Source: CAVQWT01 sp963717705 (lineage in GTDB: Bacteria; Pseudomonadota; Gammaproteobacteria; Burkholderiales; Casimicrobiaceae). From it: 64,000 nt of DNA. The notes beneath the pieces were generated by a model, which saw only the letters and a list, made by a program, of their open reading frames with translations, searched no databases and had not been told where the DNA came from. A program made the position numbers and the translations under genes. The stretch spans positions 1 to 64,000 of the forward strand of contig CAVQWT010000006.1 of NCBI GenBank assembly GCA_963717705.1. The letters are read 5' to 3'. Of the stretch, positions 7,492 through 19,599 are shown in pieces (within the stretch, counting starts at the first letter, position 1; every line of letters begins with the position of its first letter).

Positions 7492-9294
7492 TTGAAACGC
7501 ACGGACTACTGCGGTCGCATCGACCGCCGCTTCCTCGGCCAGACCGTCACGCTGGCCGGCTGGGTTCACCGCCGGCGCGATCACGGCGGCATCATCTTCA
7601 TCGATCTGCGCGACCGCGAGGGGCTGGTCCAGGTGGTCTGCGATCCCGACCGCGCGGAGACGTTCGCCACCGCGGAGAAGCTGCGCAACGAATTCTGCGT
7701 GCGCATCGACGGGCTGGTCCGGCCGCGGCCCGATGGCTCGGAAAACACGAGCCTCGGTTCCGGCGAGATCGAAGTCCTCGCCCACACCGTCGAAATCCTC
7801 AACGCGTCGCCGACGCCGCCGTTCCAGCTCGACGACCAGAACCTCTCGGAGACGGTCCGCCTCGAGAACCGCGTGCTCGACCTGCGCCGCCCGCAGATGC
7901 AGCACAACCTCAAGCTGCGCTACCGCACCGCGATGGCCGCGCGCCGCTACCTCGACGCCCAGGGCTTCATCGACATCGAGACGCCGATGCTCTACAAGTC
8001 GACGCCCGAGGGAGCGCGCGAGTTCCTGGTGCCGTCGCGCATCCACCACGGCCAGTTCTACGCCCTGCCGCAGTCGCCGCAGCTGTTCAAGCAGATGCTG
8101 ATGATGGCCGGCTTCGACCGCTACTACCAGATCGTCAAGTGCTTCCGCGACGAGGACCTGCGGGCGGACCGGCAGCCCGAGTTCACGCAGATCGACATCG
8201 AGACCTCGTTTCTCGACGAGCTCGAGATCCGCGCGATCATGGAAGGGCTGGTGCGGGCGATGTTCAAGGACGCCCTGGGCGCCGACCTGCCCGATCCGTT
8301 TCCCATCATGACGTACGCCGAGGTGATGGCGAAGTACGGCTCGGACAAGCCGGACCTGCGGGTCGCGCTGGAGCTCACCGAGCTTACCGATCTGATGAAG
8401 ACGGTCGACTTCAAGGTGTTCCGCGCCGCCGCCGACCTGCCGAACGGCCGGGTCGCGGCGCTGCGCATCCCCGGCGGCGCGAAGGACGGCACCGGCATGA
8501 CGCGCAAGGAAATCGACGACCTCGCCGTCTTCGTCAGGATCTACGGTGCCGGCGGGCTCGCCTATCTCAAGGTCAACGACGCGTCGCAGCCCAACGAGCA
8601 CGGCCTGCAGTCGCCGATCGTCAAGTTCCTGTCCGAGGCGGTGCTGCGCGAAATCCTCGCGCGCACCGGCGCGCAGACCGGCGACCTCGTGTTCTTCGGA
8701 GCCGACCGCGAAAAGGTCGTCAACGACGCGCTGGGCGCGCTGCGGGCCAAGCTCGGCCACGAGCGCGGCTTCGCGACCGCGGGTCTGCGCCCGTTGTGGG
8801 TCGTCGACTTCCCGATGTTCGAGCAGGACGACGAGACGAAACAGTGGGCGGCGCGGCATCACCCGTTCACCGCGCCGAAGGACGGCCACGAGGGCCTGTT
8901 CGTGACCGATCCTGGGCGCGCCATCGCCAAGGCCTACGACGTCGTGCTGAACGGCTGGGAAATCGGCGGCGGGTCGGTGCGGATCCACAAGCCCGAGGTG
9001 CAGGCGAAGGTGTTCGAGGCACTGAAGATCAGCCCCGAGGACCAGCGGCGCAAGTTCGGCTTCCTGCTCGATGCGCTGTCCTACGGCGCGCCGCCGCACG
9101 GCGGCATCGCCTTCGGCCTCGACCGCATCGTCACGCTGATGACCGGCGCCGAGTCGATCCGCGACGTCATCGCGTTCCCGAAGACGCAGCGCGGGCAGGA
9201 CCTGCTGATCGACACGCCGACGCCGGTGACCGAGCAGCAGCTGCGCGACCTGCACATCAAGGTTCGGCCGACCGACACGGTCAAGGTCGCCTGA
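7492..9294 (+). CDS. aspS: Aspartate--tRNA ligase (probably non-discriminating)
   Basis: A 600-residue class II aminoacyl-tRNA synthetase with the N-terminal OB anticodon-binding domain (1-110), catalytic core and the bacterial GAD insertion. Class II motif 2 is visible as CFRDEDLRADRQPEFTQ (217-233) and motif 3 as FGLDRIV near the C-terminus. Translation appears to start at a TTG (7492) after GGAGAG; no in-frame ATG gives the conserved RTDYCG beginning. His31 and Gly82 are both present, residues reported to confer recognition of both tRNA-Asp and tRNA-Asn in Pseudomonas AspRS, so Asp-tRNA-Asn may be made and then amidated by GatCAB (not in this window). Confidence 0.95.
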   Translation: MKRTDYCGRIDRRFLGQTVTLAGWVHRRRDHGGIIFIDLRDREGLVQVVCDPDRAETFATAEKLRNEFCVRIDGLVRPRPDGSENTSLGSGEIEVLAHTVEILNASPTPPFQLDDQNLSETVRLENRVLDLRRPQMQHNLKLRYRTAMAARRYLDAQGFIDIETPMLYKSTPEGAREFLVPSRIHHGQFYALPQSPQLFKQMLMMAGFDRYYQIVKCFRDEDLRADRQPEFTQIDIETSFLDELEIRAIMEGLVRAMFKDALGADLPDPFPIMTYAEVMAKYGSDKPDLRVALELTELTDLMKTVDFKVFRAAADLPNGRVAALRIPGGAKDGTGMTRKEIDDLAVFVRIYGAGGLAYLKVNDASQPNEHGLQSPIVKFLSEAVLREILARTGAQTGDLVFFGADREKVVNDALGALRAKLGHERGFATAGLRPLWVVDFPMFEQDDETKQWAARHHPFTAPKDGHEGLFVTDPGRAIAKAYDVVLNGWEIGGGSVRIHKPEVQAKVFEALKISPEDQRRKFGFLLDALSYGAPPHGGIAFGLDRIVTLMTGAESIRDVIAFPKTQRGQDLLIDTPTPVTEQQLRDLHIKVRPTDTVKVA

Positions 9295-9406
9295 CGCGGT
9301 GGACGCGGTGGTGTCGCCGGCGGCCACGCGCCGCGCCTGCAGGGTCCGCGATGCCGGTTGCCGTGTTCACGTTGCCGGGCGAGCCGCGTGCAGTAAACTG
9401 CGGGGC

Positions 9407-9838
9407 ATGATCGCCTCCAACGCAGCTTTCGCGTTCGTGTCCGCCGTCGCCGCCGTCGCCCGCCGCGGGCTGCTCCCGCTGGCGATGGCCGCCATGCTGC
9501 TCGTCGGCGCCGCCGCCGGACCGGCGCACGCCCGCGAGTCCGCGCCGGCGCTGCCGGAAATCGCGCTGGCCGACCTGCCGCCGCAGGCCCGCGAGGTCCA
9601 CGCGCTGATCCTCCGCGGCGGGCCGTTCGCGTACGAGCGCGACGGCGTGACGTTCGGCAACCGCGAACGCCTGCTGCCGGCCAAGCCGCGCGGCTTCTAC
9701 CACGAGTACACGGTCCGCACGCCCGGCACCAAGAGCCGCGGCGCGCGAAGAATCGTCTGCGGCGGTCCGAAGACCGCGCCGGAGGTCTGCTACTGGACAG
9801 CCGATCACTATGCGTCTTTCTCGAGGATCCGCGAATGA
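9407..9838 (+). CDS. Secreted barnase/N1-type guanyl-specific ribonuclease
   Basis: 143 residues with an N-terminal signal sequence (hydrophobic 21-38, AHA cleavage near 42) and a small ribonuclease domain. The microbial RNase catalytic residues are in place: Glu100 (YHEYTV), Arg115 (RRIVCGG) and His134 (TADHYASF), corresponding to barnase E73, R87 and H102. Two cysteines (118, 128) could form a disulfide. The gene overlaps the barstar gene by ATGA, so enzyme and inhibitor are translationally coupled. The start at 9407 was preferred to 9299 because it opens directly into the signal peptide. Confidence 0.88.
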   Translation: MIASNAAFAFVSAVAAVARRGLLPLAMAAMLLVGAAAGPAHARESAPALPEIALADLPPQAREVHALILRGGPFAYERDGVTFGNRERLLPAKPRGFYHEYTVRTPGTKSRGARRIVCGGPKTAPEVCYWTADHYASFSRIRE

Positions 9839-10224
9839 AGGCCCCCGACCTCTCCAGCGTCGACGACGCCGGCGTCCATCCCTGGACCGGGACGACGGAA
9901 CCGCTGAAGGCGGCGGCGGCGCACGCCCATCTCAAGTTCTGCGCCGTCGACCTGGCCAAGGCCAAGGATCGCGCGACGCTGTTCGCGGAACTCGACCGCG
10001 CGCTGGCACTGCCCGAGCACTTCGGCCACAACTTCGACGCGCTGGCCGACGTGCTCGAGGATCGCGACTGGCTGGGCAAGCACGGCCGCACGATCGCCTT
10101 CGCGCACGCCGCCGCGTACCGCAAGGACCACCCCAACGACTGGACCACGGTGGAGGAAATCTTCGCCGAGGCCGCCGATTTCTGGCGCGAGCGGCACATG
10201 CCGTTCTGGGTGTTCGTCGCCTGA
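9835..10224 (+). CDS. Barstar-family ribonuclease inhibitor
   Basis: 129 residues with the barstar fold signature: the LPEHFGHNFDALADVLEDRDW helix-loop region (barstar's inhibitory acidic loop and helix) and a C-terminal FWVFVA strand. It lacks a signal peptide, so it acts in the cytoplasm to neutralise any RNase that is not exported. The start overlaps the RNase stop by four bases. Barstar family members also occur without an RNase partner; here the coupling to a barnase-type enzyme makes the inhibitor role very likely. Confidence 0.9.
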   Translation: MKAPDLSSVDDAGVHPWTGTTEPLKAAAAHAHLKFCAVDLAKAKDRATLFAELDRALALPEHFGHNFDALADVLEDRDWLGKHGRTIAFAHAAAYRKDHPNDWTTVEEIFAEAADFWRERHMPFWVFVA

Positions 10225-10304
10225 CGGGACGCGCCGTCCGCGGGCACCGCCGGACCGGACCGCGCCCGGGCCCGTCCCCTCCGCGAACCCCGTTCGCCCC
10301 GCCG

Positions 10305-10775
10305 ATGCGTTACAAGATTCCGGTGTCGACGCTGGTGCTGGTGCACACCCCGGCGTTGCAGGTGCTGCTGCTCGAGCGCGCCGATTTCCCGGGGCAGTGG
10401 CAATCGGTCACCGGCAGCCAGGAACCCGGTGAAACGCTCGCTGCCACGGCGACGCGCGAACTCGCCGAGGAAACGGGCATCGACGCCGCGCAGTTCGGCG
10501 GCGTCGTCGACTGGAGTCTCTCGAACGTTTATGAAATCTACCCGCGCTGGCGCCACCGGTATGCGCCCGGCACCACGCACAACACCGAGCACGTGTTCGC
10601 GCTGTGCGTCCCGACCCCCGTGCCGGTCAAGCTCGCCCCCCGCGAGCATCTCGCGCACTGCTGGCTGCCGTGGCAGGAGGCGGCGCCGATGTGCTTTTCA
10701 TGGTCCAACCGCGCCGCGATCGAGGCCCTGCCGGGCCGCGCAACGCCGGACGCCCCCACCGGAGTCGATCGATGA
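10305..10775 (+). CDS. nudB: Dihydroneopterin triphosphate diphosphatase (NudB), Nudix hydrolase
   Basis: 156 residues. The Nudix box G-x5-E-x7-RELxEExG occupies about residues 37-59 (GSQEPGETLAATATRELAEE). The N-terminus MRYKIPVSTLVLVHT and the C-terminal HCWLPWQEAAPMCFSWSNRAAI match NudB, which removes pyrophosphate from dihydroneopterin triphosphate in folate synthesis. In betaproteobacteria nudB is commonly found shortly after aspS, supporting the assignment. The stop overlaps the start of the next gene by ATGA. Confidence 0.88.
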   Translation: MRYKIPVSTLVLVHTPALQVLLLERADFPGQWQSVTGSQEPGETLAATATRELAEETGIDAAQFGGVVDWSLSNVYEIYPRWRHRYAPGTTHNTEHVFALCVPTPVPVKLAPREHLAHCWLPWQEAAPMCFSWSNRAAIEALPGRATPDAPTGVDR

Positions 10776-11530
10776 AATCCTCTTCCAGGCTCGCCGCCGC
10801 CACCCTTGCGCTGGCACTGTCCACGTTGGCAGGTATCGGTTCCGCCGCGGCGCAAGGCGAGCCGCCGCGTCCGGACCGCCCGCGCGATGCCATGCCGCGT
10901 CCGGCGGTCACCGTCAGCGCGACTGCATCGGACAAGGTCGCCAACGACCTCGCCCATGCCTGGCTGCGCGCGGAGGCCGACGAAGCCACGGCTGCCGCCA
11001 GCGCCGCGGCGGTGAATGCCCGGATGGCTCGCGCGCTGGCGCGTGTGCGGGGTGTCCCCGCCGTCAGCGCCAGCACCTCGGGCTATTCGACCTGGCAGAT
11101 CGCGGAAAAGGGCAAGCCGGTACGCTGGCGCGTGACGCAGACGCTGGCGCTCGAATCGCGGGACTTCGCCGCGCTGACGGCGCTGGCATCCGCCCTGCAG
11201 CAGGACGACGCGCTGCTGCTGTCGGGCCTGTCGTTCTCGGTGAGCGCCGAGGCGAGGCAGAAGGCCGAGGACGCGCTGACGCAGCGGGCGATCCGGGCTT
11301 GGCAGGCACGCGCAGCCGCCGCAGCACAGGGGCTCGGCTTCGCGAGCTGGACGCCCGGCAACGTGACCGTGCGCACGTCCGACACCCCGTGGCCGATGCC
11401 GCAGATGCGGGCGATGGCGGCCGCCGAAGCCGCCGCACCGCCGGTCAGCGTCGAGGCCGGCAACACCGACGTCAGCGTCGTCGTCAGCGGCGAGGCGGTG
11501 CTCGAACCGGCGCGCCCGTCGACGCGGTAG
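10772..11530 (+). CDS. SIMPL (DUF541) domain periplasmic protein
   Basis: 252 residues with a signal peptide (hydrophobic 8-27, AAAQG cleavage) and a SIMPL/DUF541 domain: VTVSATASDKVANDLAHAWLRAE, a conserved GYSTW..(V)W.V.Q.L region, and a C-terminal segment with VEAGNTDVSVVVSGEAVLE. SIMPL proteins are periplasmic or outer-membrane associated with no settled biochemical role. The start codon overlaps the nudB stop by four bases, indicating co-translation, although no functional link to nudB is known. Confidence 0.82.
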   Translation: MKSSSRLAAATLALALSTLAGIGSAAAQGEPPRPDRPRDAMPRPAVTVSATASDKVANDLAHAWLRAEADEATAAASAAAVNARMARALARVRGVPAVSASTSGYSTWQIAEKGKPVRWRVTQTLALESRDFAALTALASALQQDDALLLSGLSFSVSAEARQKAEDALTQRAIRAWQARAAAAAQGLGFASWTPGNVTVRTSDTPWPMPQMRAMAAAEAAAPPVSVEAGNTDVSVVVSGEAVLEPARPSTR

Positions 11531-11580
11531 CGAGAGGCCCGGCAGGAGAAGCCGCCGGTTGGCGGCCGAGGCGCGTACAC

Positions 11581-11624
11581 CGGCAACTGCGCGGCAACTG
11601 CGCGGCAACGCCGCGGCAACGGCG
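11581..11624. repeat. Four-copy 11-bp tandem repeat
   Basis: Four consecutive 11-base units starting cggcaac (cggcaactgcg twice, then cggcaacgccg and cggcaacggcg). It lies in the gap between the SIMPL gene and the promoter of the fibronectin-III gene. Two units are identical, the others differ at the end. No function is evident; copy number could vary between strains. Confidence 0.7.
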
Positions 11625-11662
11625 GCGTCCATGACAACGTAATACCAGTGGACCGCAAGTCT

Positions 11663-11691
11663 TTGACGATTATGGGTTCTTATGCTATAGT
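11663..11691 (+). promoter_or_regulatory. Sigma-70 promoter for the fibronectin-III gene
   Basis: TTGACG at 11663-11668, a 17-base spacer and TATAGT at 11686-11691, in an AT-rich patch unusual for this genome. It points at the ORF starting at 11730. This is one of the best-matching promoters in the window. Confidence 0.8.
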
Positions 11692-11729
11692 GTACAAATA
11701 GACACGATCAATTTACGGGCCCCTGCCTG

Positions 11730-12696
11730 ATGTCGCCTTCCGACCCCGTCTGCACCTCGCCTCCCGATCCTTCGGGCAGCCGCCTTCCGCGGACTCCCGA
11801 CGGCCGCCAACCCAGGGTGCCGCCCGCGGCTCCCGTTGCGTCGCGCGGCCGCAAAGGGTTGACGTTTGCCGCCGCCGGCCTTCTCCTGCTCGCCCTGACC
11901 GGGGCACCGCGCCCCGCGCTGGCCGGTACCGTCACCCTCGCCTGGGACCCCGTCGTCTAGCCCCGCGCTCGCCGGATATCGGCTTTTCTACGGTCCGTCG
12001 GCGGGCAACTACACCGGCGTGTTCGACGTCGGCAACACCACGTATGTCGCCATTTCGACACTCACCGAGGGCGCGACCTTCCACTTTGCCGTGACCGCCT
12101 ACGACTGGTTGGGCGGGAGTTCCGGCTACTCCAACGACGTCGCGAAGACCATTCCGACGACGACGCCTCCCGGCGCCCTGCCCCCCGCCCCCCCACCGAT
12201 CGCTGGTGCGACGGAGGTCATCCCGGTGGTCGAGTACTACCACGCGGTGTTCGATCACTACTTCGTCACCGGCATCCCCGACGAGATCACGAAGCTCGAC
12301 GCCGGCACCATCGCCGGGTGGCAGCGCACCGGCTACGAGTTCAACGCCTATTCGCCGGAGTCGACCCGCGGTTCCCCGGTGTGCCGCTTCTTCAGCACCA
12401 GCTTCGGCGCCAAGAGCTCGCATTTCTACACGCCGCTCGCGACCGAATGCGACGCCGTGAAGGACAATCCCAGCTGGCAGTTCGAGGGCGAGGTGTTTCG
12501 CGCTCGTCTCCCCGCGGAGGACGGCTCCTGCGCCGAGGGGATGACGCAGGTCTTCCGCCTGTACAACGACGGGAAGGGCGATGCGCCCAACCATCGCTAT
12601 ACGACCAAGGTGGGGGGTCGCCTGATGATGCTCGAGCAGGGCTGGGTTTCCGAGGGATACGGGCCGCTGGGCGTGATGATGTGCGCCCCGCAGTGA
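11730..12696 (+). pseudogene. Frameshifted exported fibronectin type III / DUF5648-like repeat protein
   Basis: Two adjoining frames together encode one protein. The first (11730-11960) has a signal peptide and the opening fn3 strand GTVTLAWDPVV, then hits TAG at 11958. One base later the other frame continues without a break as SPALAGYRLFYGPSAGNYTGVF, completing the fn3 domain. A Pro-rich linker follows, then a C-terminal domain with VVEYYHAVFDHYFVTG and SSHFYTPLATECD, like the DUF5648-type repeats of extracellular proteins. Removing the single t before agccccgcg restores about 322 codons. It has a strong promoter, so this is either a recent mutation or a base-call error. Confidence 0.75.
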
Positions 12697-12735
12697 CGAC
12701 CGGCTGACCTCGCGCGGAAAACCCTCCGCCGAAAT

Positions 12736-12765
12736 CGAAAAGGGCGCCAACCGGCGCCCTTTTCG
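12736..12765. terminator. Bidirectional terminator between convergent genes
   Basis: Perfect 13-bp inverted repeat (cgaaaagggcgcc / ggcgcccttttcg) with a 4-base loop aacc. Each side starts with A's and ends in T's, so it can terminate both the rightward fn3 gene and the leftward pnp operon. Confidence 0.9.
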
Positions 12766-12787
12766 CTTGCCCGGCCCGATGCGGGAA

Positions 12788-14908
<2,121 letters not shown>

Positions 14909-14936
14909 GTGGTCTCCGGGATGCTTGGAATGCAAA

Positions 14937-14957
14937 TGGCCGCCGGGAGGGCGGCCA
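14937..14957 (-). terminator. Hairpin between rpsO and pnp
   Basis: An 8-bp GC-rich stem (tggccgcc / ggcggcca, 5-base loop) followed on the minus strand by ATTTGCATT. It sits where E. coli has the leaky rpsO terminator t1 before pnp, so partial termination or an RNase-processing site is plausible. The U-tract is weak. Confidence 0.5.
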
Positions 14958-15093
14958 CTGGCGGGGTCAGCGGGGGACGGCGGCCTGGACCGGCCGGACG
15001 TCGCGACGGCGGGACGGACGAGCGAGGACCGCGGATGCGCAGGGCATCGGTTGCGGTCGTCGCGGGCCGGGGCCGGTCATCGAGCCGCGCGCG

Positions 15094-15363
15094 TTACTTG
15101 CGCAGGCCCAGTTTGTCGATCAGCGCGCGGTAGCTGTCGGAGTTCCGCGACTTGAGGTAGTCGAGGAGCTTGCGCCGACGCGACACCATCCGCAACAGAC
15201 CGCGCCGCGAGTGGTGATCCTTGACGTTGGACTTGAAATGATCGGTGAGGCCATTGATGCGCGCGGTCAGCAGCGCGATCTGCACTTCCGGCGAGCCGGT
15301 GTCGCCCTTGGCGCGTTGATTCTCGGCGATGACTTTCGCCTTTTCCTGCACGGTGACTGCCAT
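15094..15363 (-). CDS. rpsO: 30S ribosomal protein S15
   Basis: 89 residues, the standard S15 length, with conserved TGSPEVQIALLTARINGLTDH and the C-terminal KLGLRK. S15 is a primary 16S rRNA-binding protein of the small subunit platform. The start codon is the ATG giving MAVTVQEKAKVI; a longer upstream frame is not conserved. It has its own promoter at 15454-15483 and precedes pnp, as in most proteobacteria. Confidence 0.97.
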   Translation of the reverse strand: MAVTVQEKAKVIAENQRAKGDTGSPEVQIALLTARINGLTDHFKSNVKDHHSRRGLLRMVSRRRKLLDYLKSRNSDSYRALIDKLGLRK

Positions 15364-15453
15364 TGCTGTCGTTCCTCTGGTCATCGGCCGCAGGGTCTGG
15401 TGACGCCGGCCGGAAGTTTGCTGATCTGATCCATGCGTTTCGCAAAGACGAAA

Positions 15454-15483
15454 ATTATAGCCTGAAAAGCACTGGAAATTCAA
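15454..15483 (-). promoter_or_regulatory. Sigma-70 promoter of rpsO-pnp
   Basis: On the minus strand TTGAAT (15483-15478), an 18-base spacer, and a perfect TATAAT (15459-15454), about 90 bases upstream of rpsO. It would allow rpsO-pnp to be transcribed independently of the upstream truB genes and leaves an 80-base leader for S15 autoregulation. Confidence 0.8.
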
Positions 15484-15517
15484 GCACTCATGCCCCCGGG
15501 CCGCGCGCCGTCGGCGG

Positions 15518-16468
15518 TCAGTGTCCGCGCACCAGCCGGACGGGGCGGACCCACCCGTCGGCGACGGCGAGCAGTCCGAGGAACCCGTCCGGGCCGTAGC
15601 CGCGCACGCGCGGGGCATCCGCGGCCAGCGGCAGCGGCGGGGCTGCCGTGCCGACGCGCAACGGCGTCCGCGGGACCGGCACCGCCCGGCCCTGCAGCAG
15701 GGCGGCCGCGGCAGCGGCGTCGACGTCGCACCGCGGCAGGTCGGCCACCGGCGCGTCGACCGGCAGCAGCAGCGCGTCGCGGGCGGGCAGCGTCAGCGCC
15801 TCCAGCGCCTCCAGCGTCACCGCCCGATCCAGGGAGAACGGCCCGCTGGCGGTACGCCGGAGCGCGGCGAGATGGGCGCAGGAACCCAGCGCGTCGCCCA
15901 GGTCCTCGGCCAGCACGCGCACGTAGGTGCCCTTGCCGCAGCGGACGTCGATCACCGCGTCGGGTGGCGACCAGTCGACAAGTGCCAGCGACTCGACCAC
16001 GACCTCCCGCGCGGCACGCGGGATCTCGACCCCTGCGCGGGCGTAGTCGTAGTACGCGCGGCCCTCGAACTTGAGCGCGGCATAGCGTGGCGGCACCTGC
16101 AGGATGGGCCCGGTGAAGCGGGTCAGCGCGGCGGCGAGGTCGGCCGCCGCAAAGGCCACCGGGGCTTCGCGCACGACGCCGCCCTCGGCGTCGCCGGTCG
16201 TCGTGGCCGTGCCAAACCGGACCGTCGCGCGGTAGGACTTGCGCGCGTCGAGCAGCGACTGCGCGAACTTGGTGGCGTCGCCGAAAGTCAGCGGCAGCAG
16301 GCCGGAGGCGAGCGGGTCGAGGGTGCCGGTGTGGCCGGCCTTCTCGGCCGCATAGAGGCGCCTCGCGCGCTGCAGCGCGGCGTTAGACGACAGGCCGAGC
16401 GGCTTGTCGAGAAGCAGCACGCCGTCGACGCGCCGGCGCGGCGCGCGCACGGGCGGCGCCGCGGTCAT
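15518..16468 (-). CDS. truB: tRNA pseudouridine(55) synthase
   Basis: 316 residues. Makes the pseudouridine at position 55 in the T-loop of tRNAs. The catalytic motif GHTGTLDPLASG contains the nucleophile Asp51. Other conserved stretches are KSYRATVRFGTATTTGDAEG and GTYVRVLAEDLG, and the C-terminus carries a PUA-like domain. It overlaps the rbfA stop by four bases, so translation is coupled to rbfA. Confidence 0.95.
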   Translation of the reverse strand: MTAAPPVRAPRRRVDGVLLLDKPLGLSSNAALQRARRLYAAEKAGHTGTLDPLASGLLPLTFGDATKFAQSLLDARKSYRATVRFGTATTTGDAEGGVVREAPVAFAAADLAAALTRFTGPILQVPPRYAALKFEGRAYYDYARAGVEIPRAAREVVVESLALVDWSPPDAVIDVRCGKGTYVRVLAEDLGDALGSCAHLAALRRTASGPFSLDRAVTLEALEALTLPARDALLLPVDAPVADLPRCDVDAAAAAALLQGRAVPVPRTPLRVGTAAPPLPLAADAPRVRGYGPDGFLGLLAVADGWVRPVRLVRGH

Positions 16469-16836
16469 TCCGAGCCGAGCTTGCGGTCGGCGGCGATCGC
16501 GTCGTCGATCAGCTGCGACATCCGCATTCCCGACTCGATCGAATCGTCGTAGGCGAAGTGCAGCTGCGGCACCGAGTAGAGGTTGAGCCGGTGCGACAGC
16601 GCCGAGCGCAGGAACCCCGCCGTGTGCTGCAGCGCGGCCACGGCGCCAGCGGCCTCGTCGCGGCCCGCGAGGTGGGTGACGAACACCTTCGCGTGCGAGA
16701 GATCGGCGGACACCTCGACCGCGGTGATCGTGACCGGCGCGACGCGGGGGTCCTTCACCTCGTCGCGCAGCAGCTGCGCCAGCTCGCGCTGCAGCTCGTC
16801 GCCGACGCGGCGGGCACGGGGACTGGATCGCTTCAT
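16465..16836 (-). CDS. rbfA: 30S ribosome-binding factor A
   Basis: 123 residues, one KH-like domain: RRVGDELQRELAQLLRDEVKDPR at the N-terminus and LHFAYDDSIESGMRMSQLI near the C-terminus, typical of RbfA. It assists late 16S rRNA maturation and cold adaptation. It lies between infB (34 bases upstream) and truB (ATGA overlap), the canonical order. Confidence 0.95.
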   Translation of the reverse strand: MKRSSPRARRVGDELQRELAQLLRDEVKDPRVAPVTITAVEVSADLSHAKVFVTHLAGRDEAAGAVAALQHTAGFLRSALSHRLNLYSVPQLHFAYDDSIESGMRMSQLIDDAIAADRKLGSE

Positions 16837-16870
16837 GGCGATGCCTCCCGGGGTGGTCGCGGGCGCCCCG

Positions 16871-19558
<2,688 letters not shown>

Positions 19559-19599
19559 GTTGCGCGTCTCCCGCGTTGTCGCGTCGCTCGCCGTGGGCG

